64,000 nucleotides of DNA from BOG-908 sp965199235. Its GTDB lineage: Bacteria; Pseudomonadota; Alphaproteobacteria; Acetobacterales; Acetobacteraceae. Of the stretch, positions 35,372-47,922 are shown in pieces (position 1 is the first letter of the stretch; the number at the start of each line of letters is the position of its first letter). The translations under genes were made by a program, and so were the position numbers. The stretch covers positions 992,001 to 1,056,000 of the forward strand of contig CBDAQU010000002.1 in assembly GCA_965199235.1 (NCBI GenBank), in the 5' to 3' direction. The notes under the pieces are model-generated. The model saw only the letters and a program-made list of their open reading frames with translations, did no database searches and was not told where the DNA came from.

Positions 35372-35755
35372 TCAGCCGACCACCCTGTGCAGTGCGCACA
35401 GCTTGTTGCCGTCGGGGTCGCGCAGGTAGGCCAGGTACAGCGACCCCATGCCGCTCTCGCGCACGCCGGGCGGGTCTTCCACCGCGGTGCCGCCGTTCTC
35501 CACGCCAGCCTTGTGCCACGCATCGGCCTGCTTGGGCCCGTCCATCGCGAAGCCGATCGTCGCCCCGTTGGCGTGCGTCGCGGGTTCGCCGTTCAGCGGC
35601 TCGGTCACCAGGAAGCTCGATCCGCCGTGGCTGTAAGCCAGACGGCCCTTCTCGTCATAGACACCCGGCTTGCCGCCGACAGCCGTGAACAGGGCGTCGT
35701 AGAACGTCTTCGAGCGGGCAAGATCGTTGCTGCCGATCATCATGTGGCTGAACAT
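35372..35755 (-). CDS. VOC-superfamily (glyoxalase-like) protein
   Basis: 127 residues, a single VOC domain: MFSHMMIGSNDLARSKTFYD, GATIGFAMDG, VRESGMGSLYLAYLRDPDGN and KLCALH. Metal ligands His4 and His122 are plausible. This resembles the widespread YaeR/FosX-like small proteins; substrate unknown. Confidence 0.85.
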   Translation of the reverse strand: MFSHMMIGSNDLARSKTFYDALFTAVGGKPGVYDEKGRLAYSHGGSSFLVTEPLNGEPATHANGATIGFAMDGPKQADAWHKAGVENGGTAVEDPPGVRESGMGSLYLAYLRDPDGNKLCALHRVVG

Positions 35756-35899
35756 CGCTGGTCTCCTCGTCGGTTTCTGTAAGGGTTACCCCATAGCAGA
35801 CGAACCGCGTCTCGCCATACCGGCGAGCCGCGGCTGCCCCCCGCTGGCCTCCCGCATACGGCATGTGGCAGAACACCGCCAAACGAGAGGGATGCAGCC

Positions 35900-37963
<2,064 letters not shown>

Positions 37964-37983
37964 ACGTGCGACGGCGCACGTAG

Positions 37984-38125
37984 TTAGGGCAAGCAATCCT
38001 TTTTGCAAAAAGGACCAAAAACCCTTTGTTCATCTGGTCCGCGACAGCCAGACAAAGGTTTTTTGCTTCTTTTTTCAAAAAAGAAGGACTTGCCGTCGGT
38101 TTGGGTGTGTCGATCCCAAAGCCGA
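37984..38125. terminator. Bipartite palindromic intergenic element D (bidirectional terminator)
   Basis: Two head-to-head parts. The first has the palindrome TCCTTTTTGCAAAAAGGA (37997-38014) and matches the element at 59402. The second has a 21-bp palindrome (38066-38086) and, reversed, matches the element at 57363 over about 90 bp. It sits between the converging fad-type and S10 peptidase genes, where a two-way terminator is expected; T-runs occur in both directions. Confidence 0.75.
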
Positions 38126-38131
38126 TTGGTA

Positions 38132-39763
38132 TTACTTGCCGTGCGTGCGCCCGATGAAGCCGGCAACGTTGTCGTGCAGTTGCTGCAGGGCGGCCTGGTG
38201 GGCGTAGACCATGTGGCCCGATTCGTACTGCTTGAACTCGATGTTGCCCTGCAGCCTGGGCGGTATCTGCAGATGCTGCATCTCGTAGATGCCTTCGTAG
38301 AAGGGCGTTGCCAGATCGTAATAGCCGCCGTTGAGCTGTATCTTCAGGTTCGGGTTCATCTTGAGCGCCGCCGCAATGTCCGGCATCACGTTGGCTGATT
38401 GCGGCAGCTTTTCCGGCGCGCCGGGCGGCTGGTGCTGCATGTCCCACCAGCGAAACACGTCAATCTCCGGCTTGTAGGCCACGCCCTCGCCGTAATGCAG
38501 CACGCGCCGCACGTAGTCGTTGAACGTCGAGACGTAGGCAGAGCTGATCGACGCCGATTGCGGGTCGTAATCGGCTTCCTTGCTCAGCGGGTCCATCGTC
38601 GGGCCGGAGAACCGCGTGTCCAGCCGGCCGGTGGTGGTGTCGGTGTCGTCCTGCAAATTCTTCTCGAACTCGCCGCCGCTGATCCGCAGGTTGGCTTTCT
38701 TAATATAGGTGACGGGCAGTCCGGTGTAGTCGTGCAGCTTGTTCGCGATCGCGTCGCGCTGGCCGGGCGGCAGCGAAGCTCCGGCTGCCAGCGCCAGCGT
38801 GTAGTCGTTCATCGCGAAATGCTCGACCTCGCTCATCAGCGCGGGGATGCTCTGCGTGCCGGCCAGCTTGTGATGGTAGCGCGCGGTCGCCGCATACGTC
38901 GGCAGCGCCAACGGATAGGCGACGTCGATGCCTGGGTTTGACTCCGGCCCGTCCACGCTGTTGTCGAAGCTCAAAATCTGGCTGAGCAGGACGATACCGT
39001 TCAGGTCGACGTCGTAATCGGCCTGCAGCATGTTCGACAGCACCGCCGAGCGCGTGGTGCCGTAGCTTTCGCCGAACAGGTATTTGGGCGAGTTCCAGCG
39101 GCCGTATTTCGACAGGAAGCCGGTGATGAACTCGCAGAAGGCATGCGCGTCCGCATCGATGCCGTAGAACGACTTCTCCTTGTCGCGTCCTGCGATCCTG
39201 CTGAAACCTGTGCCGGGCGCGTCGACGAATACGAGGTCGGAGGCATCGAGCAGGCTCTGGTCGTTGTTGACCAGCTGGTACGGTGCGGCCGGCGTATGAC
39301 TGTCGTCCAGTGTCACCACGCGGCGCGGTCCGAACGCCCCCATGTGCAGCCACACGCTGGACGATCCAGGGCCGCCGTTGAACAGGAACGTCACCGGCCG
39401 GCCTTCGGCGGGCGCTCCCTTGGCAAGGTAGGCGACGTAGAACATCGACGCCTCGGCGGACGGCCCGTGCTCCTCGTCGGCATCCTCCTTGGCGTCCTCC
39501 TTGTCCGGCTTGGGCACGTCGTCCCAGCCTTTCGGGTGCACCACCAGCGTGCCGGCGATGGCCTGGTAGGCGATCGGCCGCCCACCCACTGTCACCGTGC
39601 CGTCGCTGGCATGCGCCTCCGGCTTGAAACGCGCGCCGTGGGGCGCGTCCGGCTTGTCGGCTTGGGGCTTGTCGGGCTTTGGCGCGTCGGCCGCATGCAG
39701 CGCGGGGCTGGCCAGCAGAAGGCTCGCACCCAGCAGGGTGGCGCGAAAGCTATGTCGTTTCAT
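38132..39763 (-). CDS. S10 serine carboxypeptidase-like exported peptidase
   Basis: 543 residues starting MKRHSFRATLLGASLLLASP, a signal peptide with cleavage near AHA. A Lys/Asp/Pro-rich segment (26-50) precedes the catalytic domain: FLFNGGPGSSSVWLHMG, nucleophile in FGESYGTTR, then NGGYYDLATPF with the Asp and YESGHMVY with the His. Bacterial S10 proteins of this length are periplasmic. Substrate unknown. Confidence 0.9.
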   Translation of the reverse strand: MKRHSFRATLLGASLLLASPALHAADAPKPDKPQADKPDAPHGARFKPEAHASDGTVTVGGRPIAYQAIAGTLVVHPKGWDDVPKPDKEDAKEDADEEHGPSAEASMFYVAYLAKGAPAEGRPVTFLFNGGPGSSSVWLHMGAFGPRRVVTLDDSHTPAAPYQLVNNDQSLLDASDLVFVDAPGTGFSRIAGRDKEKSFYGIDADAHAFCEFITGFLSKYGRWNSPKYLFGESYGTTRSAVLSNMLQADYDVDLNGIVLLSQILSFDNSVDGPESNPGIDVAYPLALPTYAATARYHHKLAGTQSIPALMSEVEHFAMNDYTLALAAGASLPPGQRDAIANKLHDYTGLPVTYIKKANLRISGGEFEKNLQDDTDTTTGRLDTRFSGPTMDPLSKEADYDPQSASISSAYVSTFNDYVRRVLHYGEGVAYKPEIDVFRWWDMQHQPPGAPEKLPQSANVMPDIAAALKMNPNLKIQLNGGYYDLATPFYEGIYEMQHLQIPPRLQGNIEFKQYESGHMVYAHQAALQQLHDNVAGFIGRTHGK

Positions 39764-39806
39764 TCGTCTTCCTGGATTGCTTCGGGTTGATACGTTGAGC
39801 TTGGCT

Positions 39807-40529
39807 TCAGGACGAGAAAACCTCGTCGAACAGCCCGCGCATCTCTGCCCAGGACCGCGCGTCGGCCTGGGCGTTGTAGGCCGCCATCTCCGGCCGTCCC
39901 ATCTTGTCCGCGTCCGGGTTGGTAAAGGCATGGACCGTGCCGCCATAGACCGACATCTGCCAGTTCACACCGGCGTCCCGCATCTCCGCCTCGAAAGCGG
40001 TGCGCGCGGCGCCGTCGATGCTCGGGTCGTCGGCGCCTATGCACACCAGCACCTTGCCGCGAATGCTCCTGGCGTCCTGCGGCGCCTTGGTGCCCAGCCC
40101 GCTGTGGAAACCGACGACTGCGCCGAGCGCCGCGCCGCTGCGGGCCAGCTCCAGCGCCATCGTGCCGCCGAAGCAGAAGCCGATCGCGGCGATGCGGTTG
40201 GGGTCCACCTCGGGGCGCGCCAGCAGGGCCGTCAGCGCCGCGTCTGCGCGGGCCCGAATGCGCGCGGGCTCCTCGCGCAGCGGGCCGAGCAGGCCCATCG
40301 CCTCCTCCAGCCCCTTGGTCAAATATTGTTCGCCGTGCAGGTCGCCGGCCAGCGCCACGTAGCCCAGGCCGGCCAGGCGTTCGGCCCGCTCCTTGGAATG
40401 CGCGCCCAGGCCGAACGCCTCCGGAAACACCAGCACGCCGGGCCGGCGCCCGGACTCAGCCGTGCCCAACGCCAGGTGGCCCAGCATGCGAAGCCCGTCG
40501 GCCTGGTACTCAACTGTGTGCGTGTGCAT
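39807..40529 (-). CDS. Dienelactone hydrolase family protein
   Basis: 240 residues. Nucleophile Cys in AIGFCFGGTMALEL, Asp in GADDPSID, His in GTVHAFTNPDAD: the DLH triad. The family hydrolyses dienelactones or related esters and lactones in the cytoplasm. Confidence 0.88.
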   Translation of the reverse strand: MHTHTVEYQADGLRMLGHLALGTAESGRRPGVLVFPEAFGLGAHSKERAERLAGLGYVALAGDLHGEQYLTKGLEEAMGLLGPLREEPARIRARADAALTALLARPEVDPNRIAAIGFCFGGTMALELARSGAALGAVVGFHSGLGTKAPQDARSIRGKVLVCIGADDPSIDGAARTAFEAEMRDAGVNWQMSVYGGTVHAFTNPDADKMGRPEMAAYNAQADARSWAEMRGLFDEVFSS

Positions 40530-40689
40530 CGTGATCCTCGGATGATGTCTGGGACGGGCTGGCGATCCGGTCCTCTGTCATGCGCCTGCCGGTCGATTGC
40601 ACGCGCCGCCCTTTCAGACAAGGAGCATCGGCCCGCTTGGCTGGCAGGGCGCGTTGCCGCACGGTTCGATACGGCTCGAGGGACCTGCA

Positions 40690-41142
40690 TCAGGTGACGC
40701 TTTCATAGACCAGCATCAGGTGGCCATCACGCAGGAACGCGTCGCACTCCCGCATCCCGATCGAGCCCAGCACCATGCGCGACCCGAAATTGTCGCCGCG
40801 CGCCACGGCCACGATGCGGGCGAGGCCGGCGCGGTCATGCGCGAAGCGCAGCGCGGCCGATGCCGCCTCCCGCGCCAGGCCGCGTCCGCGTGCATCCGGC
40901 CAGACGGCGAAGCGCAGCGCCTGCCCGCGCCCGTCCGGCCGCTCGTGAATGCCGGTGGTGCCCTGAAAGATGCTGCCCTCCCGTATGGCGAACATGCCGA
41001 CCCCTTGAATTGCCCAGTAGATACGGTCGTTCATCAGCTCCTCGACCGTCTGCCACTCCGACCGCACGCCGCCGAGCATCTGGCCGTACACCAGCGGGTC
41101 GGCCTTGAGCGCGATCAGATGGGGCAGGTCGACGGCGCCCAC
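40690..41142 (-). CDS. GNAT acetyltransferase, start region damaged or unusual
   Basis: 150 residues from a GTG at 41142. RimJ/RimL-like GNAT: RFAVWPDARGRGLAREAAS is the acetyl-CoA loop, followed by VARGDNFGSRMVLGSIGM. Homologous sequence continues upstream of the GTG (LLRTARLTLEPV) for 11 codons until a TAG at 41176-41178, with no ATG, GTG or TTG in between. Either a CTG start is used or the gene has lost its beginning. Confidence 0.7.
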   Translation of the reverse strand: MGAVDLPHLIALKADPLVYGQMLGGVRSEWQTVEELMNDRIYWAIQGVGMFAIREGSIFQGTTGIHERPDGRGQALRFAVWPDARGRGLAREAASAALRFAHDRAGLARIVAVARGDNFGSRMVLGSIGMRECDAFLRDGHLMLVYESVT

Positions 41143-41343
41143 CGGCTCCAGGGTCAGGCGGGCGGTGCGAAGCAGCTACAAGCCGTCCAGAAATGCGCTA
41201 GGCTGAGTCAGCCAGCGCGTCTTTTGAGAACCGGCGCGGAGCGGCCGTTTGGGGCCGTGAGCACCCGAAGCATCGTGCGACTGCACGTCCTCGACATGAC
41301 AGGGCGTGCTGGATGGCCAGCATGGTAGCATTTCTGGACGGCT

Positions 41344-43023
<1,680 letters not shown>

Positions 43024-43159
43024 ACACAGGCTCCAAATTCTTCACACACGCGGTGCGCCTGTCTAAATGGCGCTACCGGGCGGGGCAAGGAACCTGCTTG
43101 TGACGAGCAGCGGCGCTGTTGCGCCGGGCGTCGTCTTGGTGTTTCTCACAGTGCCCTGT

Positions 43160-43236
43160 GCGCCTGTAGCTCAACTGGTTAGAGCGGGCCGCTCATAACG
43201 GCTAGGTTGCGGGTTCAAGTCCTGCCGGGCGCACCA
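43160..43236 (+). tRNA. tRNA with CAU anticodon (Met or Ile2)
   Basis: 77 nt. Acceptor GCGCCTG pairs with CGGGCGC (one G-U), discriminator A and encoded CCA. D arm GCTC/GAGC, anticodon stem GGCCG/CGGCT, loop CTCATAA with CAU at 43194-43196, T arm GCGGGTTCAAGTCCTGC. The G1-C72 pair excludes initiator tRNA. Whether it is elongator Met or lysidine-modified Ile2 cannot be settled by eye. Confidence 0.95.
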
Positions 43237-43316
43237 GGGCGCGTGCTGCCGCGTGGACAAAGCCGCAACACCTGCGATAACCGGCACTGTCACGCATCGA
43301 TCGGGAACCAGCGTCC

Positions 43317-43841
43317 ATGAACGTCACCGACACCGAAACCGGCCGCGCCCCGCCGCACGACATCAACGTGGTGGTGGAGATCCCGCAGGGGTCCAACGTG
43401 AAATACGAGGTGGACAAGAAGACCGGCGCCCTTGTGGTGGACCGCTTCCTGTTCACCCCGATGTCCTACCCGGCCGCCTACGGCTTCATCCCGCGGACCC
43501 TGGCGGAGGACGGCGACCCCGCAGACGCGCTGGTGCTGGTGCCGGCGCCCATCGTGCCGGGAGCGGTCATCCGCTGCCGCCCGATCGGCGTGCTGCACAT
43601 GCAAGACGAGGCGGGGCAGGACGAGAAGATCATTTGCGTCCCGAACGACAAGGTTCACCCGCTCTACGGCGAGATCACCTCGACCAGCCAGCTGCCGGAG
43701 ATCGTCCGCCAGACGATCAAGCACTTCTTCGAGACCTACAAGGACCTCGAACCCGGCAAGTGGGTGAAGGTGGAGCGGTTCGGCACCCTGGAGGAAGCGC
43801 ACGAGATCATCATGCGGTCCATCGCGGCGGCTGCACCGTAG
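43317..43841 (+). CDS. ppa: Inorganic pyrophosphatase
   Basis: 174 residues. Family I signature: EIPQGSNVKYEVDKKTGAL, YGFIPRTLAEDGDPADALVL with the metal-binding Asp residues (signature D-G-D-P-x-D), KIICVPNDKV, and HFFETYKDLEPGKWVKV. Hydrolyses PPi to drive biosynthesis. About 80 bp after the tRNA. Confidence 0.96.
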   Translation: MNVTDTETGRAPPHDINVVVEIPQGSNVKYEVDKKTGALVVDRFLFTPMSYPAAYGFIPRTLAEDGDPADALVLVPAPIVPGAVIRCRPIGVLHMQDEAGQDEKIICVPNDKVHPLYGEITSTSQLPEIVRQTIKHFFETYKDLEPGKWVKVERFGTLEEAHEIIMRSIAAAAP

Positions 43842-43949
43842 GCTCACCCCTTCGACCGCTGTCGAGCACACGGCGGCCGTAGGTGATATGGTGGTCGTCA
43901 AACCCCTGGCACTGCCTCCAGACGAGGCTCTCACGACGAGAGCTTCCCA

Positions 43950-44282
43950 ATGTCCGCGCCGATCGCCTTCCTGATCCTTGCCCTCGCTGCTCTGCTTGAG
44001 GCGGGCGGAGACGCTGTGGTGCGGTCTGGGCTTCATGCGTCAAGTCTGGTGATCAAGGTCGGTTTAATCCTGCTTGGTGGCGTCGTTCTGCTTGCCTACG
44101 GCGTGGTGGTGAATGGGCCGCCCTGGGACTTCGGTCGCTTGCTCGGCGTTTTACGTCACGCTGTTCTTTGTGGCGGCGCAGGCAATCAACTTCGTTGCGT
44201 TCGCGTCAGCACGTCAGTGCCCATCCTTGTCGGGGGCGTCCTGATCTTCACCGGGGCACTGCTTATGACTGTCTGGCACTGA
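43950..44282 (+). pseudogene. Small multidrug-resistance-like membrane protein with two compensating frameshifts
   Basis: The frame starts well: FLILALAALLEAGGDAVVRSG, then LILLGGVVLLAYGVVVNGPP and WDFGRLLGV, three helices. From about 44143 the reading goes wrong (LRHAVLCGG); the alternative frame gives FYVTLFFVAAQAINFVAFAS, the expected helix. At about 44215 the original frame resumes with VPILVGGVLIFTGALLM. So some 70 bp is out of frame, replacing one helix by a polar stretch. Likely non-functional. Confidence 0.6.
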
Positions 44283-44425
44283 GGCGTCCGTTTTCGACTT
44301 CTGCCGCGCGATCCCCTCAGCTTTCCGTCGAATGCGCGTCCTCGTCGAAACCGATTCGCGCGCGGCTTTCTTGAAGCTCGCGACGGGCTTTTGCTGGTCG
44401 AGAGGGTCCGAACTGGCGCGATCAC
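44283..44425 (-). pseudogene. Decayed small conserved gene (frameshifted)
   Basis: Pieces in three frames on the minus strand spell a known-looking alphaproteobacterial small protein: KPVASFKKAARE, then GFDEDA, then FDGKLRG / GIARQKSKTDAS. The usual form is F...ARELG.DEDE..FD..L..IA..KP. At least two indels are needed to join them. Confidence 0.4.
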
Positions 44426-44815
44426 GCAACGCGCCGCGATGCGCTACCCTCGGGCTTCTTCGATGGGGAGCGTGGCGAATCAACATTGAAAATTTATGTG
44501 CCCCGGATCTAGCCTCTCTCCGCCACGAGGTACGATCTTCATGTTGATTAACGAGAGACCGGTGAACCAGATCAACGGTCCGCCGCCCGCCCGCATGACA
44601 AACACGCGCCGTTTCTATGGCCAGTTCAGCTTGGCCTTGCATCGGCTTCGTTCTGGGTCAGGCGAACCACGCAGTCCCGGCACCTAAGCGACGCCAACGA
44701 CGCAACAGAAGAGCACGCGATGCTTGCCGGCCTTCCGTATGCCAGAGGCGTGTCGCCGACCTACTGCCCCTCATCCCCCGCTGCCATTCATCCTTAGCCA
44801 AGTTAGAGAGACAGA
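44426..44815. other. Intergenic region before the porin
   Basis: No gene seen. AATCAACAT (about 44477) and ATGTTGATT (about 44540) form a 9-bp inverted repeat about 55 bp apart, which might be the base of a structured leader. AGAGAGACAG directly precedes the porin ATG as ribosome binding site. Confidence 0.35.
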
Positions 44816-46495
44816 ATGCCAAGGCATATTACCAAGCTGATCCTGCTTGGCTCGACTTTCGCCGCAACGCCGGTTTTGGCTCAGCGTTCGTCGCCTCCTG
44901 CCGCACAGGCTCCTGACGTTCAACTCGCGCCGGCGCCGACGCCCACCCCGGATTGCTCGTCCAATCCAGACCCCTACAAGAATTACGCGTGCCTCGACGC
45001 CTATCTCGGCAGCGACGTGGGCCAGCGCTTCATCAACTATTACAAGCTCGAATGGGGTCAGTCGGGCGCGCCGTCGGATCCGAGCGCACCTTCGTCGCGC
45101 CGGGACGGATGGCCGGCAACGCCGGAAACCACGCCGCCGATGCCGTTCACGGAATGGCCTTACGGCGGTTCGACGTCCATCGGTGTCACCCGTCCAAACA
45201 GCGTCGATTCCCCCCTGATGGTCGCGATCGCCAATACATCCCTGGGCAAGTTTCTCAGCGACAATCATTTTCAGATCTACGGCTGGATCGACCCGGGCTT
45301 CAACGTCAGCACCAACCACCAGCAGCCGGCCGGCAACTCGCCGATCTCCTACGCCTACACGCCGAACACCGTGCAGCTCGATCAGGCGGTGGTCTATCTG
45401 GATCGCTTCCCCGACACCGTGCAGACCGACCACATCGACTGGGGCATGCGCCTGTCCGCCATTTTCGGCGAGAACTACCGCTACACCACCTCCTACGGCT
45501 TGGCGAGCTACCAGCTGCTGAAGCACAACAACATCAACGGCTACGACTTTCCGATGCTGTATGGCGAGGTGTTCATCCCCCAGGTGGCACAGGGTCTGAT
45601 GATCCGCATCGGCCGCTACATCTCGCTGCCGGACATCGAAGCGCAGTTGGCGCCGAACAACTACATGTACACGCATTCGCTGACGTATTCGTTCGACAAC
45701 TACACCAACTGGGGCATCCAGAGCACGCTGGCGATCACCAAGAACCTGTTCCTGCAGCTCGGCGTCAGCGACGGCACGGAGACGCCGCCCTGGCACCTCA
45801 ACAACCGGATCAACAACCTCGACCCGAGCCCTCTGTATCCTGCCTCGACCTTTCCAAAGGACCCGGGCGCGCAGCCGACTTTCACGGCGTGCCTGCGCTA
45901 CACGTTCAATGCCGGCAATGATAACATATACCCTTGCGCTAACGCAATCAACGGCGGCCAGTGGGGCTACAACAACCTGCAATGGTTCGGCGGCACGTAC
46001 TACCACAAGTTCAACGACCACTGGCACATCTCGATGGAGTTCTACGACGAGCATCAGGACGGCGTGCCGAATGCGAATAACCCCCAGGTGCAGACGATCT
46101 ATGCCAATGGTGGGACGCCGTTCTCGCCTCAGTTCCTCCCGTTCAACTCGCCGAACCTCGCGCATTGCTCCAACGCGACCGTGCTGCGCTGCCGCACCAC
46201 CGCCATCGGCACCATCGCCTACCTGAACTACTCGCCTGATCCGCTAAACAATTTCTCGTTTCGGCCGGAATATTACGCCGACCAGCAGGGCCAGCGTACC
46301 GGCACGCCGGCCGATTATTACGAGTTCACCGTCGGATGGCAGCACTGGTTCTCGCCGCAGATCGAGGTCCGCCCGGAATTAGGATATTACCGGGCCATCA
46401 ACGCGACCCCGTTCAACTCCAACCCGACGCACGGGGTGGCCGGCGACAAGAACTACACAGTCATCGGAGCCGGTGACATAATTCTTCACTTCTAA
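44816..46495 (+). CDS. Outer-membrane beta-barrel porin-like protein
   Basis: 559 residues. Signal peptide (MPRHITKLILLGSTFAATPVLA), a Pro-rich linker, then many alternating amphipathic strands (GWIDPGFNVSTNH, YLDRFPDTVQTDHIDWGMRL, RIGRYISLPDIEAQLAP) and a C-terminal Phe, required for barrel insertion. It fits the BBP2/DUF1597-type outer-membrane family. Pore specificity unknown; it may serve the efflux operon or general uptake. Confidence 0.85.
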   Translation: MPRHITKLILLGSTFAATPVLAQRSSPPAAQAPDVQLAPAPTPTPDCSSNPDPYKNYACLDAYLGSDVGQRFINYYKLEWGQSGAPSDPSAPSSRRDGWPATPETTPPMPFTEWPYGGSTSIGVTRPNSVDSPLMVAIANTSLGKFLSDNHFQIYGWIDPGFNVSTNHQQPAGNSPISYAYTPNTVQLDQAVVYLDRFPDTVQTDHIDWGMRLSAIFGENYRYTTSYGLASYQLLKHNNINGYDFPMLYGEVFIPQVAQGLMIRIGRYISLPDIEAQLAPNNYMYTHSLTYSFDNYTNWGIQSTLAITKNLFLQLGVSDGTETPPWHLNNRINNLDPSPLYPASTFPKDPGAQPTFTACLRYTFNAGNDNIYPCANAINGGQWGYNNLQWFGGTYYHKFNDHWHISMEFYDEHQDGVPNANNPQVQTIYANGGTPFSPQFLPFNSPNLAHCSNATVLRCRTTAIGTIAYLNYSPDPLNNFSFRPEYYADQQGQRTGTPADYYEFTVGWQHWFSPQIEVRPELGYYRAINATPFNSNPTHGVAGDKNYTVIGAGDIILHF

Positions 46496-46588
46496 GCTGG
46501 CGCATAAGCGGGCGCCGGCGGTTCACCGGCTTCCGATAAGCCTGTATGCCGTTTGCGGCGCGGTGCCGCATGATGGCGGGGTAGGACG

Positions 46589-47890
46589 ATGACGATGGAC
46601 GATAACGTCGCGGTAGCCGAAGCCGAGCACGGCTTTGCCAAACCAGCGCCCGGCCGCCGCATGCCTGCGGCGGCCCAGGGCATCCTGCTGGCGATCTTCG
46701 GCGGCATCCTGGTCGCGGTGTTCTTCCTGTTGCCCGCGGTGGTCGGGCTGGCAGCGCCCGCCGACACCGACGCGCCCGCCGCCGACGCGCCCTTCAAGCC
46801 GACCGATCAGCAATGGGCGGGCTTCAAGGTCCAGCGCGTGGACCCGCAAACCTTCCGCCCGACATCGTCCACCGACGGGAAGATCGCCCTGGACGACGAC
46901 CTGACCACGCCGGTGTTCTCCCCGTATTCGGGCCGGGTGATCAAGGTTCTGGCGCATGCCGGCGACACCGTGACGGCCGGCACACCGCTGTTCACGGTGC
47001 AGGCAGCCGAACTGGCGCAGGCGCAGAACGATCTGATCAGCGCTTCGGCAACCCTGCGCACGACCCACGCCCAGCTCGACCTTGCGGTGGCCAGCGAACG
47101 CCGGCTGCATGAGCTGTACCTGGGACATGGCGCGGCCCTGAAGGACTGGCAGCAGAGCCGGGTCGACCTCGCGACCGCGCAGGGCGCGCTCAGCAGCGCG
47201 CAGATCGCGCTGGCGGCGGTTCGCAACCGCCTGATCATCCTCGGCCAGAACGACGCCCAGATCCAGGCGATGGAGCGGGCGACCGACATCGTGCGCACGA
47301 CCGCGATCGCCACCGTGCGCGCGCCCATCTCCGGCACCATCACGCAGCGCCAGGTGGGGCCTGGGCAGACCATCGTCGGCGCGTCGGCCAGCCAGGGCTC
47401 CGCCCAGGCGGTGTTCTCGATCGGCGACCTGTCCAAAGTCTGGCTGGTGGCCAATGCGCGCGAGACGGACGCACCGCTGATCCATGTGGGGGATCCGGTG
47501 CAGGTGAGCGTGCTGGCCTTCCCCGGCCGCGTCTACGACGCCCGCATCCTCTACGTCGCCGCCGGGATCGATCCCAATACGCATCGCCTGCCGGTACGCG
47601 CCGAGGTGGACAACCCCGATCGCTCGCTGAAGCCCGAGATGTTCGCCAGCTTCGAGATCGTCACCGGCCAGGGCGCGGCCTCACCTGCCGTCCCCGAGGG
47701 CGCGGTGGTCTATGACGGGTCGGACGCGCATGTCTGGGTCGCCAACCCCGCAGACCACACTCTGGCGCTGCGGCAGATCACGGTAGGCAGGATCAGCCAC
47801 GGCATGGTCGAGGCGCTGTCCGGCTTGAAGGCGGGAGAGAGCGTGGTGACCAGCGGCTCCGTCTTCATCGACCGCACCGTTTCGGGTTGA
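46589..47890 (+). CDS. RND efflux periplasmic adaptor (membrane fusion protein)
   Basis: 433 residues. N-terminal membrane anchor (ILLAIFGGILVAVFFLLPAV), lipoyl/hairpin halves (VFSPYSGRVIKVLAHAGDTV, ATVRAPISGTITQRQVGPGQ), beta-barrel (VWLVANARETDAPLIHVGD). CusB/CzcB type. First of three efflux genes, 32 bp before the pump. Confidence 0.92.
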   Translation: MTMDDNVAVAEAEHGFAKPAPGRRMPAAAQGILLAIFGGILVAVFFLLPAVVGLAAPADTDAPAADAPFKPTDQQWAGFKVQRVDPQTFRPTSSTDGKIALDDDLTTPVFSPYSGRVIKVLAHAGDTVTAGTPLFTVQAAELAQAQNDLISASATLRTTHAQLDLAVASERRLHELYLGHGAALKDWQQSRVDLATAQGALSSAQIALAAVRNRLIILGQNDAQIQAMERATDIVRTTAIATVRAPISGTITQRQVGPGQTIVGASASQGSAQAVFSIGDLSKVWLVANARETDAPLIHVGDPVQVSVLAFPGRVYDARILYVAAGIDPNTHRLPVRAEVDNPDRSLKPEMFASFEIVTGQGAASPAVPEGAVVYDGSDAHVWVANPADHTLALRQITVGRISHGMVEALSGLKAGESVVTSGSVFIDRTVSG

Positions 47891-47922
47891 TGCGGCCCTT
47901 ATCGCGCTAGGATCCGCCGTTC

